Below are positions 1 to 6,137 of a stretch of DNA of 17,034 bases, in pieces. Under the pieces are notes generated by a model, which saw nothing but the letters and a program-made list of their open reading frames with translations, searched no databases and had not been told where the DNA came from. The stretch's first letter is position 1. Every line of letters starts with the position of its first letter. Where the stretch lies: assembly GCA_002254335.1 (NCBI GenBank), contig NIVA01000024.1, forward strand, positions 1 to 17,034. The letters are read 5' to 3'. Origin of the DNA: Bacteroidetes bacterium 4572_114. Lineage in GTDB: Bacteria > Bacteroidota > Bacteroidia > Bacteroidales > 4484-276. A program made the translations under genes and the position numbers.

Positions 1-1004
1 GCAAAATTGTTTATGGCCAAAGCCATGCTAACAGGATTGGCATTGTAGGCATCCAGTATGAGTATGTTGTTTTTGGTTTTGAGATATTGAGACCTGTTAT
101 TTTCGGGCGTGAACTCTTCTAATGCCCGGCAGATTGAATCATCATCAATATTAAAATACCGGCCAACGCAGGCGGCAGCAAGAATGTTTGGTAAATTGTA
201 TCCACCTATCAACCGGGTATGGATTAGTTTTTCACCTGGATTAAACTTTAGTTGGAGAGATAAAAAAGGATCATTTTCAACAACCCCTCCTTGTACAGTG
301 GAATTTTCATTGTCTCCATAAATTACCCTTGATATGCCTGCCGATAGTTCCATCAACAACTTATCATTTCCGTTTACAAAAACTTTCCCACCATTCCGGG
401 CTATGTGTTCATACAGCTCGTTTTTTGTTTTTACTACACCTTCAAAGCCGCCAAAACCCTCCAGGTGGGCTTTGCCAACATTGGTGATGATACCAAAATC
501 CGGTTTTGCAATGTTGCACAAATAAGCAATTTCGCCAGGATGGTTGGCCCCCATTTCGATGATGGCCAATTCGGTTTCCTCAGTAATTGACAAAACCGAC
601 AAAGGGACTCCAATGTGATTGTTCAGGTTTCCGTGTGTGAAAAAAGTATTGAACTTTTTATCCAATACCCGTCCAAGAAGCTCTTTTGTGGTAGTTTTTC
701 CGTTGGAACCGGTGATGCCGATTATTGGGGTTTTGAGTTTTTCACGATGAAACATTGCCAAATCCTGAAGGGCTTTCAACACATCATTAACAACAAAATA
801 GTTTGTGCCAACAGCTACATCAGGATTATCGACAATGGCCAATGAAGCCTCATTTTGTAATGCCTGTGCGGCATATTTGTTCCCGTCAAAATTCTCCCCA
901 TTCAGGGCAAAAAACAGGCAACCTTTTTTTAGCTTCCTGGAATCAATAGAAATCCCGGTGCTGCCCGAAAAATGTTTGTAAAGTTCTTTAATTTTATTTT
1001 TCAT
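1..1004 (-). CDS. murF: UDP-N-acetylmuramoyl-tripeptide--D-alanyl-D-alanine ligase (MurF), C-terminus cut off by window edge
   Basis: MurF is the cytoplasmic ATP-dependent ligase that adds D-Ala-D-Ala to the UDP-MurNAc-tripeptide, the last cytosolic step of the peptidoglycan precursor pathway. The minus-strand frame is open from the ATG at 1004-1002 to the window edge (334 codons). It shows the Mur-ligase ATP-binding loop GITGSNGKTTTK (about residues 96-107), the IEMGANHPGEI segment, the NVGKAHLEGFGG segment, and the C-domain motifs ENNRSQ (301-306) and DAYNANP (318-324). These features separate MurF from MurC/D/E. Family members are about 420-450 residues, so roughly the last 90-100 are outside the window. 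MurF lies next to gldJ in many Bacteroidetes; here a Fic gene and a MITE-like insert separate them. The function is confident; only the C-terminus is unseen. Confidence 0.95.
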   Translation of the reverse strand, partial: MKNKIKELYKHFSGSTGISIDSRKLKKGCLFFALNGENFDGNKYAAQALQNEASLAIVDNPDVAVGTNYFVVNDVLKALQDLAMFHREKLKTPIIGITGSNGKTTTKELLGRVLDKKFNTFFTHGNLNNHIGVPLSVLSITEETELAIIEMGANHPGEIAYLCNIAKPDFGIITNVGKAHLEGFGGFEGVVKTKNELYEHIARNGGKVFVNGNDKLLMELSAGISRVIYGDNENSTVQGGVVENDPFLSLQLKFNPGEKLIHTRLIGGYNLPNILAAACVGRYFNIDDDSICRALEEFTPENNRSQYLKTKNNILILDAYNANPVSMALAINNF

Positions 1005-1043
1005 AAAGGGTCAGTAAATAAACAATATCTTGTCGTAGAGCTA

Positions 1044-1078
1044 CATAGGAAACTATCAGCGTTACCTATGGATAGTTT
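1044..1078. repeat. Interleaved short inverted repeats upstream of murF
   Basis: Two complementary pairs are interlaced. CATAGG (1044-1049) pairs with CCTATG (1065-1070), and AAACTATC (1050-1057) pairs with GATAGTTT (1071-1078). The order A-B-A'-B' means only one pair can form at a time, so this is an either/or hairpin; the zero-length loops argue against a true pseudoknot. It lies 40 bp upstream of the murF start, between murF and the Fic gene. Whether it regulates murF or is a decayed palindromic repeat cannot be told from this sequence. Confidence 0.45.
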
Positions 1079-1080
1079 TG

Positions 1081-1111
1081 TCCCGAACCCCGATAGCTAT
1101 CGGGGTCGGGA
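1081..1111. repeat. Long palindrome containing CCCCGATAGCTATCGGGG
   Basis: A perfect 18-bp palindrome (1088-1105) is extended by an outer TCCCG/CGGGA pair (1081-1085 with 1107-1111), giving an almost continuous hairpin. It begins 13 nt past the Fic stop codon and could end Fic transcription. On the minus strand no T-tract follows, so it is not a textbook intrinsic terminator. It resembles the palindromes at 15487-15504 and 14794-14813, which suggests a dispersed intergenic repeat family. Confidence 0.6.
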
Positions 1112-1123
1112 TTGGATTGGGTT

Positions 1124-2209
1124 TTATTCTTTTTCTAATATTTCCATTAGTTTGTGATTCAGATATAATTTTTCCTTCCCAACCTTAATTGATTTCAGAT
1201 ATCCTTTTTCCTCAAGGGAAATAAGATAATTACCTACTGTTTTTGGGGTCCCTAATCCAGCATCAATCAAAAACTGTCTCTTGGTATAGGGAAGCCTAAT
1301 AATTATCTCGATCAAGTCTTTTGAATAAACTTTCGGGATTTCGGTTTTAATCTGCTTTGCCGTTGCCTCAATTAAAGCAATAATTTCTTCTAATCGGATT
1401 AAACCTTTATTTGCCGTGGTTTCAATCATATCAAGCATGTAAAAAATAAAACTTTCCCAATCATTTTTCTCGGTTACATTCCTGAGTTTTTTATAGTATT
1501 CAGTTTTGTTTTTGATGATGTATTCGCTAAGATAGATTGCAGGAATATCTAACAATTTTTCCATTTTTAAATACAAGAGCAAAAGAATCCTCCCTGTCCT
1601 CCCATTACCATCTGAAAACGGATGAATAGCTTCAAACTGATAATGCAATAGTGCCATTTTTATCAGGGGGTCAAATGAGTCATCCTGATTGATAAATTTT
1701 TCAAGATTTGCAAGTTTATCCCGAATTATATTTTCCCCGGAAGGTGGTGTATATATAACTTCCCCTTTTGTATTTGAAAGTGTTGTGCCTGGGACTGCCC
1801 TAATCCCTGAAGAATTCTTTTTTATACATTGGACAATTTCTACACAAAGATTGGTTGTAATAAAAGGTCTTAAATCCAACCTGTCAAGGCCTAACCACAG
1901 AGCCTCTTTATAGCTTATTACTTCTTTAGTGGCTGGATTTTCAAACTTTTTTTTAGCAACCACAGATTTGTATAAATCGTCATTGGTAGTTATGATATTC
2001 TCAATCTCGGAACTTGCCTTTGCCTCTTGCAAATGAATTGTATCAAGGAATAGTTTTGGATTTGGTATATTTCTCATAGCTCCATTTAATTGAGCTAATG
2101 CCCTACTTGCAGAAATCGTTTTTAGTAACACCTTTTTTGTCTCTAATTCCAACATTGGAGGAAGTAAAGGCAAGTCATTGAATGGTATTTCTCTATTAAA
2201 ATTAGTCAT
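1124..2209 (-). CDS. Fic-domain protein (putative AMP/NMP-transferase) with N-terminal inhibitory helix and C-terminal winged helix
   Basis: Fic enzymes usually transfer AMP, or another nucleoside monophosphate, from a nucleotide to a target protein. This 361-residue protein has the complete core HPFSDGNGRTGR (196-207) with catalytic His196, and a flap segment GEVIYTPPSG (149-158). Near the N-terminus, SSEIEN (66-71) fits the inhibitory motif (S/T)xxxE(G/N), so this should be a self-inhibited class II Fic protein. The C-terminal ~60 residues (RQFLIDAGLGTPKTVGNYL... to the KLYLN strand) look like a winged helix-turn-helix. It sits between murF and gldJ, genes adjacent in many relatives, and has no antitoxin-like neighbour, consistent with inhibition in cis. 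Repeated near-palindromes and a TATATTTG box lie just upstream, so autoregulation through the winged helix is plausible (inference). The target is unknown. Confidence 0.9.
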   Translation of the reverse strand: MTNFNREIPFNDLPLLPPMLELETKKVLLKTISASRALAQLNGAMRNIPNPKLFLDTIHLQEAKASSEIENIITTNDDLYKSVVAKKKFENPATKEVISYKEALWLGLDRLDLRPFITTNLCVEIVQCIKKNSSGIRAVPGTTLSNTKGEVIYTPPSGENIIRDKLANLEKFINQDDSFDPLIKMALLHYQFEAIHPFSDGNGRTGRILLLLYLKMEKLLDIPAIYLSEYIIKNKTEYYKKLRNVTEKNDWESFIFYMLDMIETTANKGLIRLEEIIALIEATAKQIKTEIPKVYSKDLIEIIIRLPYTKRQFLIDAGLGTPKTVGNYLISLEEKGYLKSIKVGKEKLYLNHKLMEILEKE

Positions 2210-2218
2210 ATCTCAAAG

Positions 2219-2315
2219 GTAAATTTTACACTCATGGATCAAACGAGGGCAAATATAGTATAAAATTACGTTCGTTGGTAGTTTCCATGTAAATTTTACA
2301 CTCGTTGGTAGTTTC
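2219..2315 (-). promoter_or_regulatory. Fic upstream region: two GTAAA-N-TTTAC sites and a duplicated 14-mer (possible operators)
   Basis: The 11-bp near-palindrome GTAAATTTTAC (arms GTAAA/TTTAC, one-base centre) occurs at 2219-2229 and again at 2289-2299. Both copies sit inside the longer shared string TAAATTTTACACTC. A separate 14-mer, TCGTTGGTAGTTTC, is repeated at 2272-2285 and 2302-2315, 30 bp apart. The first palindrome begins 10 bp upstream of the Fic ATG and the second lies upstream of the predicted -7 element, so the pair brackets the promoter as operators do. The binding protein is not known; the Fic winged helix is the obvious candidate. Confidence 0.5.
2250..2257 (-). promoter_or_regulatory. 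Candidate Bacteroidetes -7 element for the Fic gene
   Basis: On the minus strand this reads TATATTTG, an exact match to TAnnTTTG, the -7 element of the primary sigma factor in Bacteroidetes. It lies about 40 bp upstream of the Fic ATG. No clear TTG -33 element appears at the usual spacing, so the site may be weak or depend on an activator. Confidence 0.4.
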
Positions 2316-2372
2316 TCAGCATGAAGCACAACTTTTTTTTAATACTCCTTTTCCAGAAAATAATTTAGTAAT

Positions 2373-2500
2373 GAGTCCGGTCTAAAAAGTCATATTTAGC
2401 CGCGAATGCGCTAATAAACTATTCTAATTGCCTTGTAATCATGTGCTTGAAAAGAGCAAATTTCGCTAATTTTCAAAAACTTCGTTTTTAGACCGGACTC
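2373..2500. mobile_element. MITE-like non-coding insertion, 128 bp
   Basis: The termini are perfect 16-bp inverted repeats: GAGTCCGGTCTAAAAA at 2373-2388 and its reverse complement at 2485-2500. AGTAAT is present directly outside both ends (2367-2372 and 2501-2506), as expected for a 6-bp target-site duplication. The 96-bp interior has no credible ORF. This is the structure of a miniature inverted-repeat transposable element mobilised in trans by a transposase recognising the same ends; no such transposase is in the window. It sits in the gap between the Fic gene and gldJ, outside the gldJ terminator, so it should not disturb either coding region. Confidence 0.75.
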
Positions 2501-2590
2501 AGTAATTTAATCCTGAAGATAGATATTCAGCCATTTATGCTACCTGTCTGAAACTGTGAACGATTATGATAAATCAAGGCATAAAAATAC

Positions 2591-2621
2591 AAAAAACCCC
2601 GTCACATCCACTGCAACGGGG
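2591..2621 (-). terminator. Rho-independent terminator of the porP-gldJ unit
   Basis: Read on the minus strand, CCCCGT (2621-2616 complement) pairs with ACGGGG across a 13-nt loop and is followed at once by six T residues. It starts about 26 bp after the gldJ stop codon. It ends the minus-strand porP-gldJ transcript and separates it from the Fic gene and murF. Confidence 0.8.
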
Positions 2622-2646
2622 CCTTAAATATTTTGTTACAAAAAAA

Positions 2647-4143
2647 TTATTTCTTTACCGGGGAACCTACCCTGTCCATAGCACAGCGGAACCCGATAGA
2701 ATTGGTTGACATGGTCTCGTCAAGGAACCTCCTTACACTCGGGCTTAAATAGTATGCACCATCCTTCCATGAGCCTCCCTTATATACCCTTGCCTGATCG
2801 TTGATCAGTGTGGTCTTGCCATAATCATACATCTCCTTTGTGGAACCCTGGTTATTGACATTAGACCCCCAGCGTGCACGATCTATCACAGTTTTGTTAT
2901 CCCCATCAAGATAGTTGATATTATTGGCTTCGCGGTAGTTTGTGCGGCCCTGAGCTTCGTTTACGGTAACTTCGCGATATCTAATCCTTCCCAGGCTGTC
3001 TTTTTCGGCCAAGTAACCCTCTTCGTCCAACAGAGGTGTCATAAAAACATTCCCCCTGAAAGGGCTGAAGTCGGAGACATCATTGTGGCTGAGCGGCCTG
3101 TAAACATCCTGGACCCATTCAGAGACATTTCCAGGCATATTGTATAGACCAAAATCATTTGGTGGGTACGTTCCAACAGGTGCCGTAATATCTGCGGCAT
3201 CGTTCAAACTACCGGCAAGCCCCATATAGTCGCCCCTTCCGCGTTTGAAATTGGCGTTAAACCCTCCATAATATTTTTTATCATCGGTATTTCTCACCTG
3301 GTGGCCATCCCACGGATAGCTGCGCCTGGAGGCAATATTTTCGTATTCGCCCCTAAGTCCGATGGCAGCATATTCCCATTCGGCTTCTGAAGGCAGGCGG
3401 TACTTAGGAAGTAAAATCCCATCTTCGAGCCTGACGGCACGTTCACCGGTACCACTTGGGTCTAAATCCTGAAGTGGTTTGTTTACCAGTCCGGTATATT
3501 GACCGTTGAGATAAGCTTCGGTATTAAAATTTTCTTCATTTTTCTGATCCGGGTCCATGTCAAGGATGCCCTGTCTGATCAGGAGCATTTCATTCACCCT
3601 GTCGGACCTCCAGGAACAATAGTCAGTGGCCTGCAGCCAGTTGACCCCAACAACCGGATAGTCCTGGTATGCAGGGTGGCGTAAGTAAAGGTAGGCAAGT
3701 GGTTCATTATAAGCAAGCCTGTCGCGCCACACTAAGGTGTCGGGCAATGCCTTGCGATACACTTCAGGAAAATCTTCGCCAAAAACCCTTTTAATCCAAT
3801 AAAGATACTCAAGATAATCAAGATTTGTAACCTCGGTCTCATCCATGTAAAACGATCTTACCGTTACCTTTCTCGGGGTATTATTATATTCATACATGGG
3901 ATCTTCCATTGTTTGTCCCATAACAAAGGTCCCACCTTCGATAAAAACAAGTCCCGGGCCGGTTTCCTGACCAGTTTCTTTGGCCACCTCAAAACCACCA
4001 TTTTGTGGATTGTTATATTCCCAGCCCGTAGTAGGCGAAACTTTGTTTTTCGAATCGAAAATCCCCTTGCATGAGGTTATGAACAACGGTATGGAAAGAA
4101 TGGCAACGATGCCAATTAACTGCTGAATTTTAGACATTTTCAT
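2647..4143 (-). CDS. gldJ: GldJ, gliding motility / T9SS lipoprotein with formylglycine-generating-enzyme-like fold
   Basis: GldJ is an outer-membrane lipoprotein needed for gliding and for stability of the T9SS core component GldK in Flavobacterium. The 498-residue product begins with a lipoprotein signal peptide ending in the lipobox ITSC (Cys25). An FGE-sulfatase-type domain spans about residues 62-490 (ETGPGLVFIEGG at the start; YRLPSEAEWEYAA, NMPGNVSEWVQD and GFRCAMDRVG further on). At the position of the catalytic Cys pair of true FGEs the protein has GGSWKDGAYYLSPSVRR with no cysteines, so enzymatic activity is not expected. The TTGWEYN and LPDTLVWRDRL segments fit GldJ rather than its paralogue GldK, and murF nearby supports this. 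It lies 30 bp downstream of a porP/sprF gene, probably in one operon, and is followed by a terminator. An alternative Met3 start changes little. Confidence 0.93.
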   Translation of the reverse strand: MKMSKIQQLIGIVAILSIPLFITSCKGIFDSKNKVSPTTGWEYNNPQNGGFEVAKETGQETGPGLVFIEGGTFVMGQTMEDPMYEYNNTPRKVTVRSFYMDETEVTNLDYLEYLYWIKRVFGEDFPEVYRKALPDTLVWRDRLAYNEPLAYLYLRHPAYQDYPVVGVNWLQATDYCSWRSDRVNEMLLIRQGILDMDPDQKNEENFNTEAYLNGQYTGLVNKPLQDLDPSGTGERAVRLEDGILLPKYRLPSEAEWEYAAIGLRGEYENIASRRSYPWDGHQVRNTDDKKYYGGFNANFKRGRGDYMGLAGSLNDAADITAPVGTYPPNDFGLYNMPGNVSEWVQDVYRPLSHNDVSDFSPFRGNVFMTPLLDEEGYLAEKDSLGRIRYREVTVNEAQGRTNYREANNINYLDGDNKTVIDRARWGSNVNNQGSTKEMYDYGKTTLINDQARVYKGGSWKDGAYYLSPSVRRFLDETMSTNSIGFRCAMDRVGSPVKK

Positions 4144-4173
4144 TAGGTTTTTTTAAAAAAACAGTGTTATTAA

Positions 4174-5184
4174 CTAAAATCTTGGACACTTTATTGCTCT
4201 TGGCCTTTTACTTTTTTCGTCGCACTCGAATATCCACGCAAGTGATATCTCATGTGCGCCACCTGCCGCATTTGAAAACTGAGAAATTGTATAATCGTAA
4301 CTGTAACCAAATCTAAGATTATCGTATTGAAAGCCAAGTGAGAGGATAACGGCATCGGGGTTTTCGAAAGCATGGCGGTACCACAAACCTGCCGTGAAGT
4401 AACTTGCTGAAAAATATGACCCCAAGTTAAGATGCCTGAACCCTCCTTGTTGCTGATACAAAATATTAGGGGAAATAATCATTCCTGATGCGCTGGAACG
4501 CCTGTATCCCTGGTCCAGGTTAAAATTTGCCCCGGCATGAACAGTAACCTTCATGTTGAGCAGGTTATTGTTTTCGCTAAAGAAGCTGATGTCAGGTTGT
4601 GTTAGGTGATGGGCAGCCCCGCCGATGAAATATTTTTCGCTGATGCCGATCAAAATCCCCCCTCCAAAATCAAGGTAACTTATGTTGTCGTTGAAACCAG
4701 GCGGTTGAATACCAGGGTCATTTATACTTCCATCCGGGTTGATGTTGGAGCCAAAAATCAAATCATTCCAGTTGGTGCTTCTTTGTGCATACCCTGCCTG
4801 CAAAGCAAAGTTGGTGGTTATTGCATCCGAAATATTCAAGCGATAAGCGTACATGGCATTTACCGATACATTATTAATCCCGGCTTCCCCTGCCCGATCG
4901 TAATTAACAATAAGCCCGGCACCGCCGTGGATAAAATCAATGTATTGATCATAAGAGGCATTATACGAAACAAATGCCTTTGGCAAAGATGGCCATTGGT
5001 TGCGATAATTAACAACTATTCTCGGGCAATATTCAGTGCCGGCCATTGCAGGGTTTAGGTATAAAGGATTGGCATAAAACTGCGAATATGTAAAATCCTG
5101 GCCGAAAGAATTTCCGTGTGACAACAGGGCCAACAGAGATAAATAGAGTATCTTTTGAAGTTTTAACATATTTGGATTTTGCAT
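4174..5184 (-). CDS. PorP/SprF-family type IX secretion outer-membrane protein
   Basis: PorP/SprF proteins are outer-membrane beta-barrel-type proteins of the T9SS; SprF is needed to secrete the adhesin SprB, and PorP works with the PorK-N complex. Family features are the mature N-terminus QDFTYSQFYANPLYLNPAMAGT, shown here only as QDFTYSQFY and LNPAMAGT, many alternating beta-strand segments, and the ending AHEISLAWIFEC followed by a short basic tail with CPRF. A signal peptide precedes it (MLKLQKILYLSLLALL, cleavage near SFGQ). The frame extends to a TTG at 5190, but ATG codons at 5184 and 5169 are better starts; the 5169 ATG gives the most typical signal peptide. The gene is 30 bp upstream of gldJ and diverges from the porU region, so the three form one T9SS-related locus. 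Which PorP/SprF paralogue it is cannot be decided here. Confidence 0.88.
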   Translation of the reverse strand: MQNPNMLKLQKILYLSLLALLSHGNSFGQDFTYSQFYANPLYLNPAMAGTEYCPRIVVNYRNQWPSLPKAFVSYNASYDQYIDFIHGGAGLIVNYDRAGEAGINNVSVNAMYAYRLNISDAITTNFALQAGYAQRSTNWNDLIFGSNINPDGSINDPGIQPPGFNDNISYLDFGGGILIGISEKYFIGGAAHHLTQPDISFFSENNNLLNMKVTVHAGANFNLDQGYRRSSASGMIISPNILYQQQGGFRHLNLGSYFSASYFTAGLWYRHAFENPDAVILSLGFQYDNLRFGYSYDYTISQFSNAAGGAHEISLAWIFECDEKSKRPRAIKCPRF

Positions 5185-5306
5185 ACGCAACCAATTAACA
5201 ATTAATTAACTCTTTATTAGTGCAGATATTTTAAGGTGCCGGTTTTGGCTGCAATATTGCCTGGCCGGTAGCGTTTTTAGGTTTTGATTAACGTTAAATA
5301 TTAACT

Positions 5307-5750
5307 ATGGTTTTACTCAATAAACTTGATTTTACGATGAAACTGAAAACATCATTATATTTACTTTTAATGCTCGTTATCCCAACTATGGTCCATGCCC
5401 AGGATCAAATATTGCAACTGCAATTGGATTGGAACCCGGTGCTTAAAATTCAAATTGATGAAAACGAATTCCAGTTACGATTGAATTTTACTGATGCATC
5501 ATATAACGAAACCTCCTTTTCAACTCCATATTTTGAAAAGAAAATCCCCATAGGCAATCAGGAAGGGGAGTTGGATATATTTATTCAAAACCCAAAATTT
5601 CAATCACTTACTTCCGAAGAGTTATTGGTAGTTGACAACCTTTTGTCATTTCCGGAAAACATTGAGGTGACCGGAAATATTGCCCGGTCGAGGCACCGGC
5701 CCTTTGCTATTGGCCCTTTGCTATTATTTCATTTTTACCTTTCAGGCTAA
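5307..5750 (+). CDS. N-terminal fragment of the disrupted PorU copy
   Basis: The open fragment gives 147 residues from ATG 5307, or 137 from ATG 5337. The latter begins directly with a signal peptide (basic MKLK, hydrophobic LYLLLMLVIP, cleavage near VHAQ) and is the better start. The rest resembles the N-terminal region of the intact PorU up to RSRHRPFAI. After that, a 14-bp duplication forces the wrong frame and adds a spurious tail (GPLLLFHFYLSG) before the stop. In the other frame the text continues as ISFLPFRLNTETAKYEKL, matching FKLLPLRLNPQTGLIEKL of the intact copy. Any product would be an exported, non-catalytic fragment. Confidence 0.7.
   Translation: MVLLNKLDFTMKLKTSLYLLLMLVIPTMVHAQDQILQLQLDWNPVLKIQIDENEFQLRLNFTDASYNETSFSTPYFEKKIPIGNQEGELDIFIQNPKFQSLTSEELLVVDNLLSFPENIEVTGNIARSRHRPFAIGPLLLFHFYLSG
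5698..5725 (+). repeat. 14-bp tandem duplication causing the porU frameshift
   Basis: GGCCCTTTGCTATT occurs twice with no gap (5698-5711 and 5712-5725). Fourteen is not a multiple of three, and deleting one copy joins ...RPFAI to ISFLPFRLN in the same frame, recovering the alignment with the intact PorU. It is the direct cause of the first frameshift and could in principle revert by slippage or recombination. Confidence 0.9.
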
Positions 5751-6137
5751 ATACCGAAACAGCCAAATACGAAAAACTGATTTCATGTGAGCTTGTGATA
5801 CGAACAACGGGGAATATCCCGAAATCAGGAAATGCTTCACGCAACTGGGCCGAAAATTCTGTGCTGGCAAGTGGGAGTTGGTATAAAATAAGGGTTACAG
5901 AAGACGGGGTTTATAAAGTTACATAATTATTTCCTTTTTTATGGCCAGTCGCCCGACCAATGGACGTTAAAGGCAGACATCAGCAGGTTTTATCACCACC
6001 GAAATGTCTATTCCGATTACACCTATTATTATATTACCACCGATATTGGCCCCGGAAAACGCATATCACCTATTTCATCGAGCAGCGAAACCCCAAACTA
6101 TACCGTAAACAAATTTACCGATTACGATTTTCATGAA

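Noticed and set aside
1081..1111. Intrinsic terminator for the Fic gene
   Set aside because: The hairpin is strong, but no T-tract follows on the minus strand, so I list it as a palindromic repeat only.
2647..4143. GldK/PorK instead of GldJ
   Set aside because: A PorP gene followed by an FGE-like lipoprotein recalls porP-porK, but the ETGPGLVFIEGG, TTGWEYN and LPDTLVWRDRL segments are GldJ-like, murF is near, and no gldL/M/N follows.
4606..5058. 150-residue plus-strand ORF inside porP/sprF
   Set aside because: Antisense to a clear PorP/SprF protein; its translation resembles no family and lacks a signal or domain pattern.
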